DNA of 46,482 nt, taken from positions 1-46,482 of the forward strand of contig JBAZFF010000003.1 of NCBI GenBank assembly GCA_041653495.1, in the 5' to 3' direction. Both the position numbers and the translations under genes were made by a program. How positions within the stretch are numbered: position 1 is the stretch's first letter; each line of letters starts with the position of its first letter. Shown here one piece after another: positions 1-7,324 of the stretch. The notes below the pieces were generated by a model that searched no databases, was not told the origin of the DNA, and was given only the letters and a program-made list of their open reading frames with translations. Origin of the DNA: JBAZFF01 sp041653495 (GTDB lineage Bacteria > Patescibacteriota > Minisyncoccia > Minisyncoccales > RBG-13-42-11).

Positions 1-2
1 AG

Positions 3-485
3 TGGGCCAAAGAAAAGTCCTTATTTCAAAAGTATGTGAGTGAAGAACCAAAAAAGAGAAAAGGCAGAGAGGAGGAACCTCTTGAAGACAATCACCCCGA
101 GCAAACAAGACAACTCATGTCCCTTTATCGGAAGCAGGTTCTTGGTGGTGCTGCCATAGAATTTTCCGTGCATGATAAAAATTGTTTCAAGAAAGCAATT
201 CTTGGCATTGTCGAATTCCAGAAAAAGAACAAGAGCAAGATTTCTTCTTTCCATTCAATTCAGTTAAATGAGTGGGTCAATCATCTTTGGGAAGCGACTG
301 TTGAAGCTGTTGATAACGATGTAAAGAAGCTTTCTCCAGGATGGTTCTCTTCTCCTAAGATGCAGAACAGACTTGCGTCTTATCTTTGCTCTCAAGGTAT
401 TATTGATGACGAGCAGGGAACTAATGTCCCACAACAAGGGCGAATGATTCAAGGAGTTCAACCTGACGAACAAATATATTATTAG
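3..485 (+). CDS. Hypothetical protein, 5'-truncated by window edge
   Basis: The reading frame is open from base 3 to the stop at 483-485, so the gene almost certainly begins before the window. An internal GTG at 36 has no ribosome binding site and sits in protein-like sequence. About 160 residues are visible: a charged N-terminal stretch rich in Lys and Glu, then a mixed helical region with one aromatic-rich part (FSVHDKNCFKKAILGIVEF). I recognise no family. It lies directly upstream of the helicase gene, with a promoter-like motif between them, so a replication role is possible but is inference only. Confidence 0.6.
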   Translation, partial: WAKEKSLFQKYVSEEPKKRKGREEEPLEDNHPEQTRQLMSLYRKQVLGGAAIEFSVHDKNCFKKAILGIVEFQKKNKSKISSFHSIQLNEWVNHLWEATVEAVDNDVKKLSPGWFSSPKMQNRLASYLCSQGIIDDEQGTNVPQQGRMIQGVQPDEQIYY

Positions 486-488
486 AAT

Positions 489-509
489 TTGATTAAAGTG
501 ATGTATAAT
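489..509 (+). promoter_or_regulatory. Phage promoter motif, copy 1
   Basis: TTGATTAAAG is followed by TATAAT at 504-509, with exactly 8 nt between TGATTA and TATAAT. The same arrangement recurs at 2089, 3585, 15969, 25033 and 38843. It sits about 45 bp upstream of the helicase start. The -10-like hexamer is perfect, but no standard -35 lies at 17 bp. Confidence 0.65.
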
Positions 510-551
510 CCGGCAAGTGACGTTCTTACCTAAATTGAGGAATTAAGAATA

Positions 552-2096
552 ATGCTGAATCGTCGTCCTGTTGATAATTCCATAGAAGAAGAAATCCTCA
601 CCGGGTTAATTGTTTCAACAAAATATATCAGAGATGTTTCACAACTGGTCAAAGGTGATTATTTTGTCGTCCCTTATGCGAAGGTAGTTTCCAAGTGGTG
701 CCTCGATCATTACAAAAAATACAAACAGGCTCCTGGAGAATTGATCCAGAATATTTTTAATGTTGAACAAGGCAAGTTGAAAGAAGGAGACGCAAATATC
801 GTTTCCTCTTTTCTTGCCAAGCTTTCCTCCAAGTACGAGACTGCACAAAATTTCAATGCCGAATATCTTTACGACAAATCCATTCGATATTTTCGCAAGA
901 GAGGATTGAAACTTGCTTCTGATAATGTCCAGTCTTTGCTTGAGCTGGATAGGGTAGAAGATGCGGAGATAGAGATGCAAGGGTATCGAAAGGTCGTTCA
1001 AGCTACCAGTGGGTGGCAAGACCTTTTCGATGAGGAGCAGATAAGAACCTTCTTTCTTGAAGAGGAAGATCAATCTCAGAAGCTTTTCAAGCTTCCCGGA
1101 AAACTGGGAGAGATGATTGGTTATTTTGAACGCAACTGGTTGTTCGCTATTATGGGTCCTGCCAAGAAAGGTAAAACCTTTTGGCTTGGTGAAATTGCTG
1201 TTCAAGCATTTCTCGAGAAGTATAAGGTGATTTTCATTTCCTTGGAGATGGATAAGCACAGGATGAGGAAGAGACTCCAGAAAAGAATGACTGCTCTGGG
1301 AGATTACACTGGAGATTATATCTATCCTTGTTTTGATTGTTTTCTTAATCAGAATGGTTCCTGCAAAAAGAAGGAGAGACAGAATACGACGAGGCTCCTT
1401 GATGAAGAAGGAAACAAGCCCGAGATGTATGATCCTGATATTGATTATTCTCCTTGCACTGAATGTCGAGGTAAAAAGAAAAGTGATTATCTCCCGGCCA
1501 CATGGTTTACAACCTACAAAAGGGAGAAGATGAAATTCAGGAATACGAAAGCGGTGATGCGTGGTCTTCAAGAAATGTATGGCCGCAATTTCAAATTCAA
1601 AGCCTACCCAATTCGGTCTGCAAATCTTTCACAGATATTAGGAGATATTTCCGACTTGGAAGAAATGACCGGTTTTGTCCCCGATGTTATTGTGGTTGAT
1701 TATGCCGATATTCTTGCTCCTGAAGACAGCAGAGTTATAGGGAGAGAACGATCGGACGAAACCTGGCAAGCATTGAAAAATTTGTCTGATGTGAGGCATT
1801 GTCTTGTTGTCACTGCTTCACAGACAAATAGGGCAAGTTTCAAGCGTAAGAATGTGACTCAAACTGATGTTTCTGAGGACATAAGAAAGATTGCCCACGT
1901 TGATGGCCTTATTTCTTTAAATCAGACTCCGTCAGAGAAACGAGAAAGTATTATGAGGATTGCCCAGATTGCAGGAAGAGATAGCAATTTTGATCAATTC
2001 AAGACTTGCACGGTTTTACAACAACTTGAGCTTGGTCAAGTTTGTTTGGATTCTGAGTTATTCTTTTCTGAAAAAACTATCAAAGATTTTGATTAA
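552..2096 (+). CDS. Replicative DNA helicase, DnaB-like
   Basis: This 514-residue protein is a DnaB/gp41-type hexameric helicase that would unwind the phage fork. The N-terminal part (about 1-160) is helical. The RecA-like motor carries Walker A GPAKKGKT at residues 202-209 and a Walker B strand IVVDYADIL near 380, followed by a polar sensor segment with SQTNRAS. Between the two Walker motifs is an inserted four-Cys cluster (CFDC near 260 and CTEC near 302), probably zinc-binding. The N-terminus reads MLNRRP, matching a basic motif seen at the ends of several other proteins here. The ATG follows a GAGGAA about 11 nt upstream. Confidence 0.87.
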   Translation: MLNRRPVDNSIEEEILTGLIVSTKYIRDVSQLVKGDYFVVPYAKVVSKWCLDHYKKYKQAPGELIQNIFNVEQGKLKEGDANIVSSFLAKLSSKYETAQNFNAEYLYDKSIRYFRKRGLKLASDNVQSLLELDRVEDAEIEMQGYRKVVQATSGWQDLFDEEQIRTFFLEEEDQSQKLFKLPGKLGEMIGYFERNWLFAIMGPAKKGKTFWLGEIAVQAFLEKYKVIFISLEMDKHRMRKRLQKRMTALGDYTGDYIYPCFDCFLNQNGSCKKKERQNTTRLLDEEGNKPEMYDPDIDYSPCTECRGKKKSDYLPATWFTTYKREKMKFRNTKAVMRGLQEMYGRNFKFKAYPIRSANLSQILGDISDLEEMTGFVPDVIVVDYADILAPEDSRVIGRERSDETWQALKNLSDVRHCLVVTASQTNRASFKRKNVTQTDVSEDIRKIAHVDGLISLNQTPSEKRESIMRIAQIAGRDSNFDQFKTCTVLQQLELGQVCLDSELFFSEKTIKDFD

Positions 2097-2109
2097 AGTG
2101 GTGTATAAT
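2089..2109 (+). promoter_or_regulatory. Phage promoter motif, copy 2
   Basis: TTGATTAAAG plus TATAAT (2104-2109) with the same 8-nt spacing as the other copies. It starts inside the last codons of the helicase gene, and its -10 lies about 20 bp before the queD start. It probably drives the queD-queE operon. Confidence 0.7.
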
Positions 2110-2129
2110 ACAATTGAAGGAGAAGGAAA

Positions 2130-2510
2130 ATGATAGAATTGACTGTTACGAAGGCTTTTGAATTTGACTCAGCCCATCATCTACCTTATTACGAAGGAAG
2201 GTGCAAAAACCCTCACGGTCATCGTTGGCGGCTTGAGGTCACTGTCTGGGGGATTTTACAGGGTGAAGGTCCCAAACAAGGGATGGTTGTTGATTTTGTT
2301 GATCTCAAGAAGGTAGTGAATGAGAAGGTGATTGATGTTCTCGATCACCAAGATATTAACGGATTGATTCCTAACCCCACTGCCGAAAACATGATCCGGT
2401 GGATTGCTTATCAACTGAACGATTTAGGTTGTTCGCCTATTGTTTCTTGTTGCCAGCTTCGGTTATGGGAGACTCCGGATTCTTGCGTGACGTGGCGGGT
2501 GGTCAAATGA
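2130..2510 (+). CDS. queD: 6-carboxy-tetrahydropterin synthase (QueD)
   Basis: This 126-residue protein is a tunnel-fold enzyme converting dihydroneopterin triphosphate to 6-carboxy-5,6,7,8-tetrahydropterin, the second step of 7-deazaguanine synthesis. Visible family marks are the zinc histidine in DSAHH (H16/H17), the catalytic Cys25 in CKNPHGH with zinc ligands H29 and H31, the LDHQDIN stretch, PTAENMIRW, and a C-terminal LWETP strand with the conserved Glu. The length is typical. The ATG has a strong AAGGAGAAGGAAA ribosome binding site. It overlaps queE by ATGA and is preceded by a promoter motif. The product would feed DNA modification through DpdA, encoded at 8322. Confidence 0.9.
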   Translation: MIELTVTKAFEFDSAHHLPYYEGRCKNPHGHRWRLEVTVWGILQGEGPKQGMVVDFVDLKKVVNEKVIDVLDHQDINGLIPNPTAENMIRWIAYQLNDLGCSPIVSCCQLRLWETPDSCVTWRVVK

Positions 2511-3148
2511 AAATCAATTCAATATTTCAAAGCATCAACGGTGAAGTCAATGCTTTCCACCAAGGCAGCCTTTGCACGTTTATCCGTTTTCAAGGTTGCC
2601 CCCTTTCTTGCCGGTATTGCGATACCAAATATGCCCAAGATCCAAAGGGAGGCAAAGACATGACTTCGGAAGAGGTTATTGAAGAGGTCGGGAGATTAGG
2701 CAATCACAATATTACCATTACCGGCGGCGAGCCTCTATATCAGGAGCAGGCTTTGAAGAATGTGACAGCAGGACTTGAAGACAAAGGGTATGCCATTTCC
2801 GTTGAAACAAATGGTGCTCTTTATCTTCCCCCAAATATCAATGTTAGTTGGGTTGCCGATTGGAAAGGTCCTTCCAGTGGTATGAGATTTCAAATGGAGC
2901 TCGACAATTTTTTGCATATCAGTGAGAAAGATTTTGTGAAGTTTGTAATTGAAGACGAGGAAGATTTTTCCGATGCTTTGGAAGTGGTTCGTGCTTTGTC
3001 CCATCGAGGATGCAAATTTGCCTTTTCTCCTTCTTTTGAGAGTTTGGGTCCGGTGGATCTTGTGTCCTGGATGCAGCAGGAAAAGCAGTTGAAAGATTTA
3101 GGGGCAATTCTGAGTTGGCAGATTCATAAACTTATCAATGTCCAGTGA
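2507..3148 (+). CDS. queE: 7-carboxy-7-deazaguanine synthase (QueE), radical SAM
   Basis: This 213-residue radical SAM enzyme would contract 6-carboxytetrahydropterin to 7-carboxy-7-deazaguanine (CDG). It begins MKINSIFQSINGE, as QueE proteins do. It carries the [4Fe-4S] motif CX3CX2C at C31, C35 and C38 (GCPLSCRYC), then DTKYA, and the SAM-binding TGGEP near residue 70. I chose the ATG at 2507 (ATGA overlap with queD) rather than upstream in-frame starts because QueE homology begins there. No QueC (CDG to preQ0) is found anywhere in the window, so CDG may be the base carried forward. Confidence 0.9.
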   Translation: MKINSIFQSINGEVNAFHQGSLCTFIRFQGCPLSCRYCDTKYAQDPKGGKDMTSEEVIEEVGRLGNHNITITGGEPLYQEQALKNVTAGLEDKGYAISVETNGALYLPPNINVSWVADWKGPSSGMRFQMELDNFLHISEKDFVKFVIEDEEDFSDALEVVRALSHRGCKFAFSPSFESLGPVDLVSWMQQEKQLKDLGAILSWQIHKLINVQ

Positions 3149-3158
3149 AGGAGGGAAG

Positions 3159-3578
3159 ATGAAAATTATTCTTAATGGCCAGTCTTTTGAGTTCTTTCAG
3201 GAAGTTGACATGTTGCGAGCATTGATCCTTTTCAATTCAAATCAGCTGTCTTATCAGCCGGTAGAAGGTGCCAAAGAGAATGTTCTCGGCATCACAGACA
3301 TGATGTATCAATTTATCAAAAGCAATTCAGACGAGGTTAAGGTTGCCAATAAGGTCAAAAGGCGGGAGCTTCAATCCCTTATGCGTCGCATCTCGATATT
3401 CCAGAGGTTCTTCCGAAAGGTCGAAGACCGAGAAACCCTTATTTCGAGGGTCTTCGATTTTCTCCTCGCTCTTGATGGATTGAGCACCCTGCCTGGTTTT
3501 GGATTTTCTAACAGGTTCAAAGACAGGCTGAAAGGAAACGCTGAAAAAATAAGTTTGAGGAAAGTTCATTCTTTTTAG
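3159..3578 (+). CDS. Hypothetical protein
   Basis: This 139-residue protein has no family I recognise. It starts at ATG 3159 behind a strong GGAGGG site; an in-frame ATG at 3138 lies inside queE without a site. The sequence is helical and basic (KVKRRELQSLMRRISIFQRF) and ends in a Lys/Arg-rich tail. It is the last gene of the queD-queE run and is followed by a promoter motif. Confidence 0.6.
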   Translation: MKIILNGQSFEFFQEVDMLRALILFNSNQLSYQPVEGAKENVLGITDMMYQFIKSNSDEVKVANKVKRRELQSLMRRISIFQRFFRKVEDRETLISRVFDFLLALDGLSTLPGFGFSNRFKDRLKGNAEKISLRKVHSF

Positions 3579-3584
3579 CCAGAA

Positions 3585-3605
3585 TTGGTTAAACCAGTGT
3601 ATAAT
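3585..3605 (+). promoter_or_regulatory. Phage promoter motif, copy 3
   Basis: A variant copy, TTGGTTAAACCAGTG directly followed by TATAAT (3600-3605), keeping the 8-nt spacing. It lies in the 81-nt gap before the Lys/Ala-rich gene. Confidence 0.65.
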
Positions 3606-3659
3606 AGAATATCAGGGATAGGTTCAATTCCACAAACAAAAGGAAGAAAGGAGAACATC

Positions 3660-4202
3660 ATGGAAAAGGTTACAAAGGAAGAGTTGCTTGCAGCGGCGAA
3701 GGCTTTAAACGAGACGGGATTGTCTACGATCAAAGTGAAAACGGTGGCGATCAAAGAAGAGGATCTCAAAATCCTCTTTATCAAGGCCTGCGAAGCTGTA
3801 CCGGAGGACAAAGAGGATCAGTTGCCTGACGATCCGATTTGCAATGTTTATAACGGGCTGATTGCCGAAGGAGAAGCGGCTGAGGCCGAGAAAAAGAAGG
3901 CTGAGAAATCCAAGGCGAAAGAGAAGCCCGAATCGGGCAAAAAGGACAAGGCCAAAGACGCGGCGCCGGCCTCGGCAAAGAAACCTGCGAAGGAGAAAAA
4001 AGAGAAGGCATCCGTTTCGGAACGGTCGGAAAAGAAATTCGGAAAGTTCAAGGTGGCCGCAGATCTCTTCAAAGAAGGAAAATCAGAAGCCGTCATCGTT
4101 GCCAAGGTTGCCAAAGGGCTGATGGATGATGGCCGGGATGAAGCCGCCGCTTCCTATCGGGCCAAAGAAATTTACAAAATCGTCAAAACCATTCTCGGGT
4201 AA
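3660..4202 (+). CDS. Lys/Ala-rich basic protein with low-complexity middle
   Basis: This 180-residue protein is of unknown family. The N-terminal ~65 residues look folded. Residues ~70-130 are almost only Lys, Ala, Glu and Pro (for example KKPAKEKKEKA), like histone H1-type or nucleoid-binding tails. The C-terminal ~50 residues (FKVAADLFKEGKSEAVIVAKV) look like a small helical domain. The gene is visibly richer in G and C than its neighbours. ATG 3660 follows AAAGGAGAACATC. It has its own promoter motif upstream and a perfect inverted repeat just downstream, so it may form a single-gene transcript. DNA binding or condensation is inference from composition. Confidence 0.7.
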   Translation: MEKVTKEELLAAAKALNETGLSTIKVKTVAIKEEDLKILFIKACEAVPEDKEDQLPDDPICNVYNGLIAEGEAAEAEKKKAEKSKAKEKPESGKKDKAKDAAPASAKKPAKEKKEKASVSERSEKKFGKFKVAADLFKEGKSEAVIVAKVAKGLMDDGRDEAAASYRAKEIYKIVKTILG

Positions 4203-4222
4203 CAATCACTGGACCGGCGCCA

Positions 4223-4257
4223 AGGATCAGAAGAGGTCATTTTGCTCTTCTGATCCT
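4223..4257 (+). other. Perfect 13-bp inverted repeat (RNA hairpin)
   Basis: AGGATCAGAAGAG (4223-4235) and its exact reverse complement (4245-4257) flank a 9-nt loop in the gap between the Lys/Ala-rich gene and folE. No T-run follows, so it is not a textbook intrinsic terminator. It could stabilise the upstream mRNA end or act as an RNase site. Confidence 0.6.
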
Positions 4258-4277
4258 GTGATAGGAAGGATTTATAA

Positions 4278-4862
4278 ATGCAAGATCTGAAATTTCTTGA
4301 AGGAGCAGCAAAGGAGTTCCTTATCGCTATTGGTGAGGATCTCGACAGGGAAGGGCTTCTTGATACCCCAAAGAGAATGGCTAAGATGTGGAAAGAGATG
4401 TTCTATGGTTATGACCCAAAGCAAAAGCCAAAGGTCACTGTCTTTCCTAACGGGAAAGATGGCATCGTCTACGACGAAATGATCACTGATGAGGGATATT
4501 TCTATTCCTTTTGTGAACATCACTCGGTCACTTTTTTTGGAAATTTCTTTTTTGGGTATATCCCTGGGGCCAATGTTATTGGCATCAGCAAGATCTCTCG
4601 AATCGTTGATTATTATGCCGCGAGGCTTCAGGTCCAGGAGCGGCTTGTCCTCGATGTTGTGAACGATCTTGACAATATTCTCAAACCAAAAGGATGCGGG
4701 CTTGTAATGAAAGGCAGACACCTCTGCAAAGAAATGAGAGGTGTGAAGAAGAGGGATACCAGCACGACTACCACGGCGTTGCGAGGCTGTTTCCAGAACG
4801 ATATCGCGACAAGAACAGAATTTCTCGGGAGGGTGCAAAGTGAGAACCTACGTCGTTATTAG
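4278..4862 (+). CDS. folE: GTP cyclohydrolase I (FolE)
   Basis: This 194-residue FolE opens GTP to dihydroneopterin triphosphate, the first step of folate and 7-deazaguanine synthesis. The family hallmarks are present: LDTPKRMAKMW, FCEHHSVTFFG with zinc ligands C79 and H82, the substrate stretch IGISKISRIVDYYARR-like (here YAARLQVQERL), and HLCKEMRGV giving zinc ligand C150, followed by TSTTTTALRG. Length fits the bacterial enzyme. In this phage it most likely supplies QueD for DNA-base modification, since QueD, QueE and DpdA are all nearby. Its 3' end overlaps the next gene by 23 nt. Confidence 0.92.
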   Translation: MQDLKFLEGAAKEFLIAIGEDLDREGLLDTPKRMAKMWKEMFYGYDPKQKPKVTVFPNGKDGIVYDEMITDEGYFYSFCEHHSVTFFGNFFFGYIPGANVIGISKISRIVDYYAARLQVQERLVLDVVNDLDNILKPKGCGLVMKGRHLCKEMRGVKKRDTSTTTTALRGCFQNDIATRTEFLGRVQSENLRRY

Positions 4863-5166
4863 GACCAGTTTCGAGGCAAATCATTGCTGGCCAGAATGCC
4901 CTTATCCCGAAGTTTCTTTTCTCAAGTTATCCCATCGCCATAAGTTTTTTGTCGAAATGAAATGGGAGACAACGGAGGACAGGCAAAAGGAATTTCTTAT
5001 GATGAAGAAAAAGGTTGATTCATTCTTGGTGAAAGAATGGAATGGCCAAGATTTGTTTTCTTTATCATGCGAAGTAATGGCGGAGCAGCTGGCATTGTAT
5101 TTTGATGCCAGTTTTGTATCTGTTTTCGAAGACAATGAAAATGGAGCGGAATACCATGCGATATGA
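4840..5166 (+). CDS. Divergent tunnel-fold (QueD-like) protein lacking the catalytic Cys
   Basis: This 108-residue protein starts at GTG 4840 behind GGGAGGG. It aligns by eye with QueD: FEANHCW supplies a zinc histidine (H15), SHRH supplies the other two (H32, H34), CEVMAEQLAL matches the PTAEN helix, and VSVFEDNENGAEY matches the C-terminal strand with its Glu and AEY ending. Where QueD has its catalytic Cys four residues before the first His of HxH, this protein has Leu28. It therefore keeps the metal site but cannot use the usual QueD chemistry. It lies between folE and the radical SAM gene. A CDG-processing role (for example decarboxylation, as proposed for phage DpdL) is possible but unproven. 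Confidence 0.72.
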   Translation: MRTYVVIRTSFEANHCWPECPYPEVSFLKLSHRHKFFVEMKWETTEDRQKEFLMMKKKVDSFLVKEWNGQDLFSLSCEVMAEQLALYFDASFVSVFEDNENGAEYHAI

Positions 5167-7324
5167 TGTCGTGATTATTGACCCTTCGAGTTTGGAAGTG
5201 GTAAGGAGTAGTTTCTGCTACCTTCCATATCTTCTGTTTTCTTATTTCAAATCAAGGGGCAAGGACGTTCTGCTTCTCGAAGATTATTCATGTGCAGATA
5301 TCGGAGAGCTTCCTGATGCAGAAAAATACCTCGTCGGTTTGTGGTCTTATCCTCAGGTTGATGCTTGTCTTGTTCTTGATAAGATTCTTCCAAAACCTGC
5401 AAAGTTTTTTGGATATGAGCCTTTGGTCGAAAGTTTGAGATTGCCGAAGTTCATTCCTTCCAATGATATGATTTACGAGGGTCTTGAAAATTGTGTTCGT
5501 TATTATGATCAGTTCAAGTACCTTCTTCTGTCCGATTCGGATATGCACATGGCTAAATATAGCGGCCTGGTGTATCCTTTGTTCACATCTTATGGGTGCG
5601 TTAATAAATGTTTGACCGGGGATACAATCATACATACTGTTGACGGAGATTTTCCTATTCAGTCTTTATCAGGGAAGAAAGGAGTCAAGGTTCTTTCGTG
5701 CAATCTTGAGACCTATGAGCTTTTTTATACAGATGTCAGAAATATCAGAAAAACTGCCAATAATTCGGGAATTGTAAGGGTACATTTCGACGACGGCTCC
5801 CATATAGATTGTACCCCCGATCATAAATTTAAGGTTTTCAAGAATACTAATCAGCACACAAAAAATAGTTGTGAGAAAGATGTCGAGGCAAACGACTTGC
5901 TTCCGGGGCAAAGTGTTAGGGCGGTTGGTTATGCTCGGTCCCCAAATGGCAGGACTTATCTTCGAGGTAATAGATATCTTGGAATGGCAAGGTCGGTTCT
6001 TGTTATGGAGTCTATTTTGGGTAGGAAATTAATAACCGACGAAGTGGTGCATCATAAAGATGGTAAGCCCGGGAACGATTTTCCATCTAATTTGATATTG
6101 ACAGATAAAAGGAATCATATTCCTGATTATCATCCAGAAATAGCGGAAAGAATGAAGAGAGATAATCCAGCAAAAAACATGACTCTTGAATGGAGAGAAA
6201 AGATAAGGACGGGTAACACTGGAAAAGTTCGGAGTGAAGAGTCTAAGCTTCGTTATCGACAATCAAGATTAGGAGACAAAAATCCAAATTGGAAGGGAGG
6301 GAAGTATGCAGAAAATCATAGAGTTTCGAAGATAGAACATCTTCCTCACAAGGAAGATGTTTATTGTATGGAAGTTCCAACTACGGAATGGTTTTATGCC
6401 AATAAAGTTTTGGTTCATAATTGCAAGTTCTGTCCTGTTGCTGTGAATTGTAAGGGAGATAGGGTAGTTCTCCCTGTCGAAAGGGTATGCGAGATACTCG
6501 ATTACTGCGAAGCCGAAGGAATGAAGAACATCCATTTCGCGGACGAGGATTTTTTCTTCGATACCAAACGGGCAGAGGAAATTCTTAATCATACCCGAGG
6601 CAAGGGCTTCCAGTATATCGCCTTGGGAACAGCAGGCATGGTTCTCAAATTTGTCGAGGATGTCGGTGCAGATTTTCTTCAAGAGACAGGAATGAAGGTA
6701 ATCGAGATAGGTCTTGAATCTGCCGATCTTTCTTTGAACAAGAAAATGGGGAAAGTCGGGAAGGGCGGTTCAAACCGGTATGAGGTATTGGCAGAAGCTG
6801 TTAAAGGCAAGGTCGATATCTTTTGGCTGACGATGACCTTTTTTCCCGGCGAGACAATAACCTCTCAAAGAGCCACCGGGTTATTCCTCGAAAAATACGG
6901 AGCGAAGTTTGGAGAAATGTACCCAAGGATTCAGACCAACTCTTCTGTTGGCGGACTTGGTCAGTTCTTTCAAGCCTATGCAGGGACTTGGGATAAAGAA
7001 GATCTTGAAGAAGAAGGTATGGTTTTGTCTGATCGGCCAATGAGACTGATGCCAAGTTTTGTTCCAAATTCGTTTCTTAACAGCCCGATAAACAAAATTC
7101 GCCCTATTCGAGAAGATGAGAAAGTTTGGTATCGGTTATACAAAATAAGTGACGATCTCATTGATACTTTTTTTGATGAGATAGGTCCTGTATCTATTGG
7201 TGCCGACTCAGGTCCGATATATTGTGATGTCGGAGATATTTTCGATATGTTGACCTTAGATTTCCCGGATCAGGATGTCTGTTTCTTTTTCGCTTTATCA
7301 GCAAGGCTGGGGGTGATCGGATGA
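5156..7324 (+). CDS. Radical SAM protein (cobalamin-binding-type architecture) interrupted by an intein
   Basis: The precursor is 722 residues; without the intein (residues 152-422) it is 451. The N-terminal ~130 residues resemble a B12-binding-like Rossmann domain (VVIIDPS ... FKSRGKDVLLLED). The radical SAM core follows, with motif C148-VNK-C423-KF-C426 formed only after splicing. Downstream, HFADEDFFFDTKRAEEIL and VIEIGLESADLSLNKKMGK match B12-type radical SAM enzymes. A classic cobalamin DxHxxG motif is not obvious. ATG 5156 has a GGAGCGG site; upstream TTG/ATG starts lie inside the previous gene. It sits between the QueD-like gene and the glycosyltransferase, pointing to modification of the 7-deazaguanine base or a linked group. 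Confidence 0.83.
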   Translation: MRYDVVIIDPSSLEVVRSSFCYLPYLLFSYFKSRGKDVLLLEDYSCADIGELPDAEKYLVGLWSYPQVDACLVLDKILPKPAKFFGYEPLVESLRLPKFIPSNDMIYEGLENCVRYYDQFKYLLLSDSDMHMAKYSGLVYPLFTSYGCVNKCLTGDTIIHTVDGDFPIQSLSGKKGVKVLSCNLETYELFYTDVRNIRKTANNSGIVRVHFDDGSHIDCTPDHKFKVFKNTNQHTKNSCEKDVEANDLLPGQSVRAVGYARSPNGRTYLRGNRYLGMARSVLVMESILGRKLITDEVVHHKDGKPGNDFPSNLILTDKRNHIPDYHPEIAERMKRDNPAKNMTLEWREKIRTGNTGKVRSEESKLRYRQSRLGDKNPNWKGGKYAENHRVSKIEHLPHKEDVYCMEVPTTEWFYANKVLVHNCKFCPVAVNCKGDRVVLPVERVCEILDYCEAEGMKNIHFADEDFFFDTKRAEEILNHTRGKGFQYIALGTAGMVLKFVEDVGADFLQETGMKVIEIGLESADLSLNKKMGKVGKGGSNRYEVLAEAVKGKVDIFWLTMTFFPGETITSQRATGLFLEKYGAKFGEMYPRIQTNSSVGGLGQFFQAYAGTWDKEDLEEEGMVLSDRPMRLMPSFVPNSFLNSPINKIRPIREDEKVWYRLYKISDDLIDTFFDEIGPVSIGADSGPIYCDVGDIFDMLTLDFPDQDVCFFFALSARLGVIG
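5609..6421 (+). mobile_element. Intein with HNH endonuclease domain in the radical SAM protein
   Basis: This in-frame 271-residue insertion begins with Cys (CLTGDTIIHTVDGDF, the A block) and ends VLVHN before Cys+1, so self-splicing residues are intact. A block-B-like stretch GSHIDCTPDHKF is present. The centre holds an HNH-type endonuclease (EVVHHKDGKPGNDFPSNL) and a NUMOD3-like DNA-binding stretch (GDKNPNWKGG). It is inserted directly before the second Cys of the CX3CX2C cluster motif, so the enzyme is inactive until splicing. Confidence 0.92.

Noticed and set aside
489..509. Considered as T4-type MotA middle promoters
   Set aside because: The upstream block is about 5 bp closer to the -10 than a MotA box and mostly reads TGATTA rather than TGCTT; the similarity is noted only as an analogy.
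639..1571. 310-codon open frame on the minus strand inside the helicase gene
   Set aside because: Shadow of a well-supported + strand gene; no ribosome binding site and no protein-like motifs.
4272..4838. 188-codon minus-strand frame opposite folE
   Set aside because: Shadow of FolE, whose catalytic motifs are all on the + strand.
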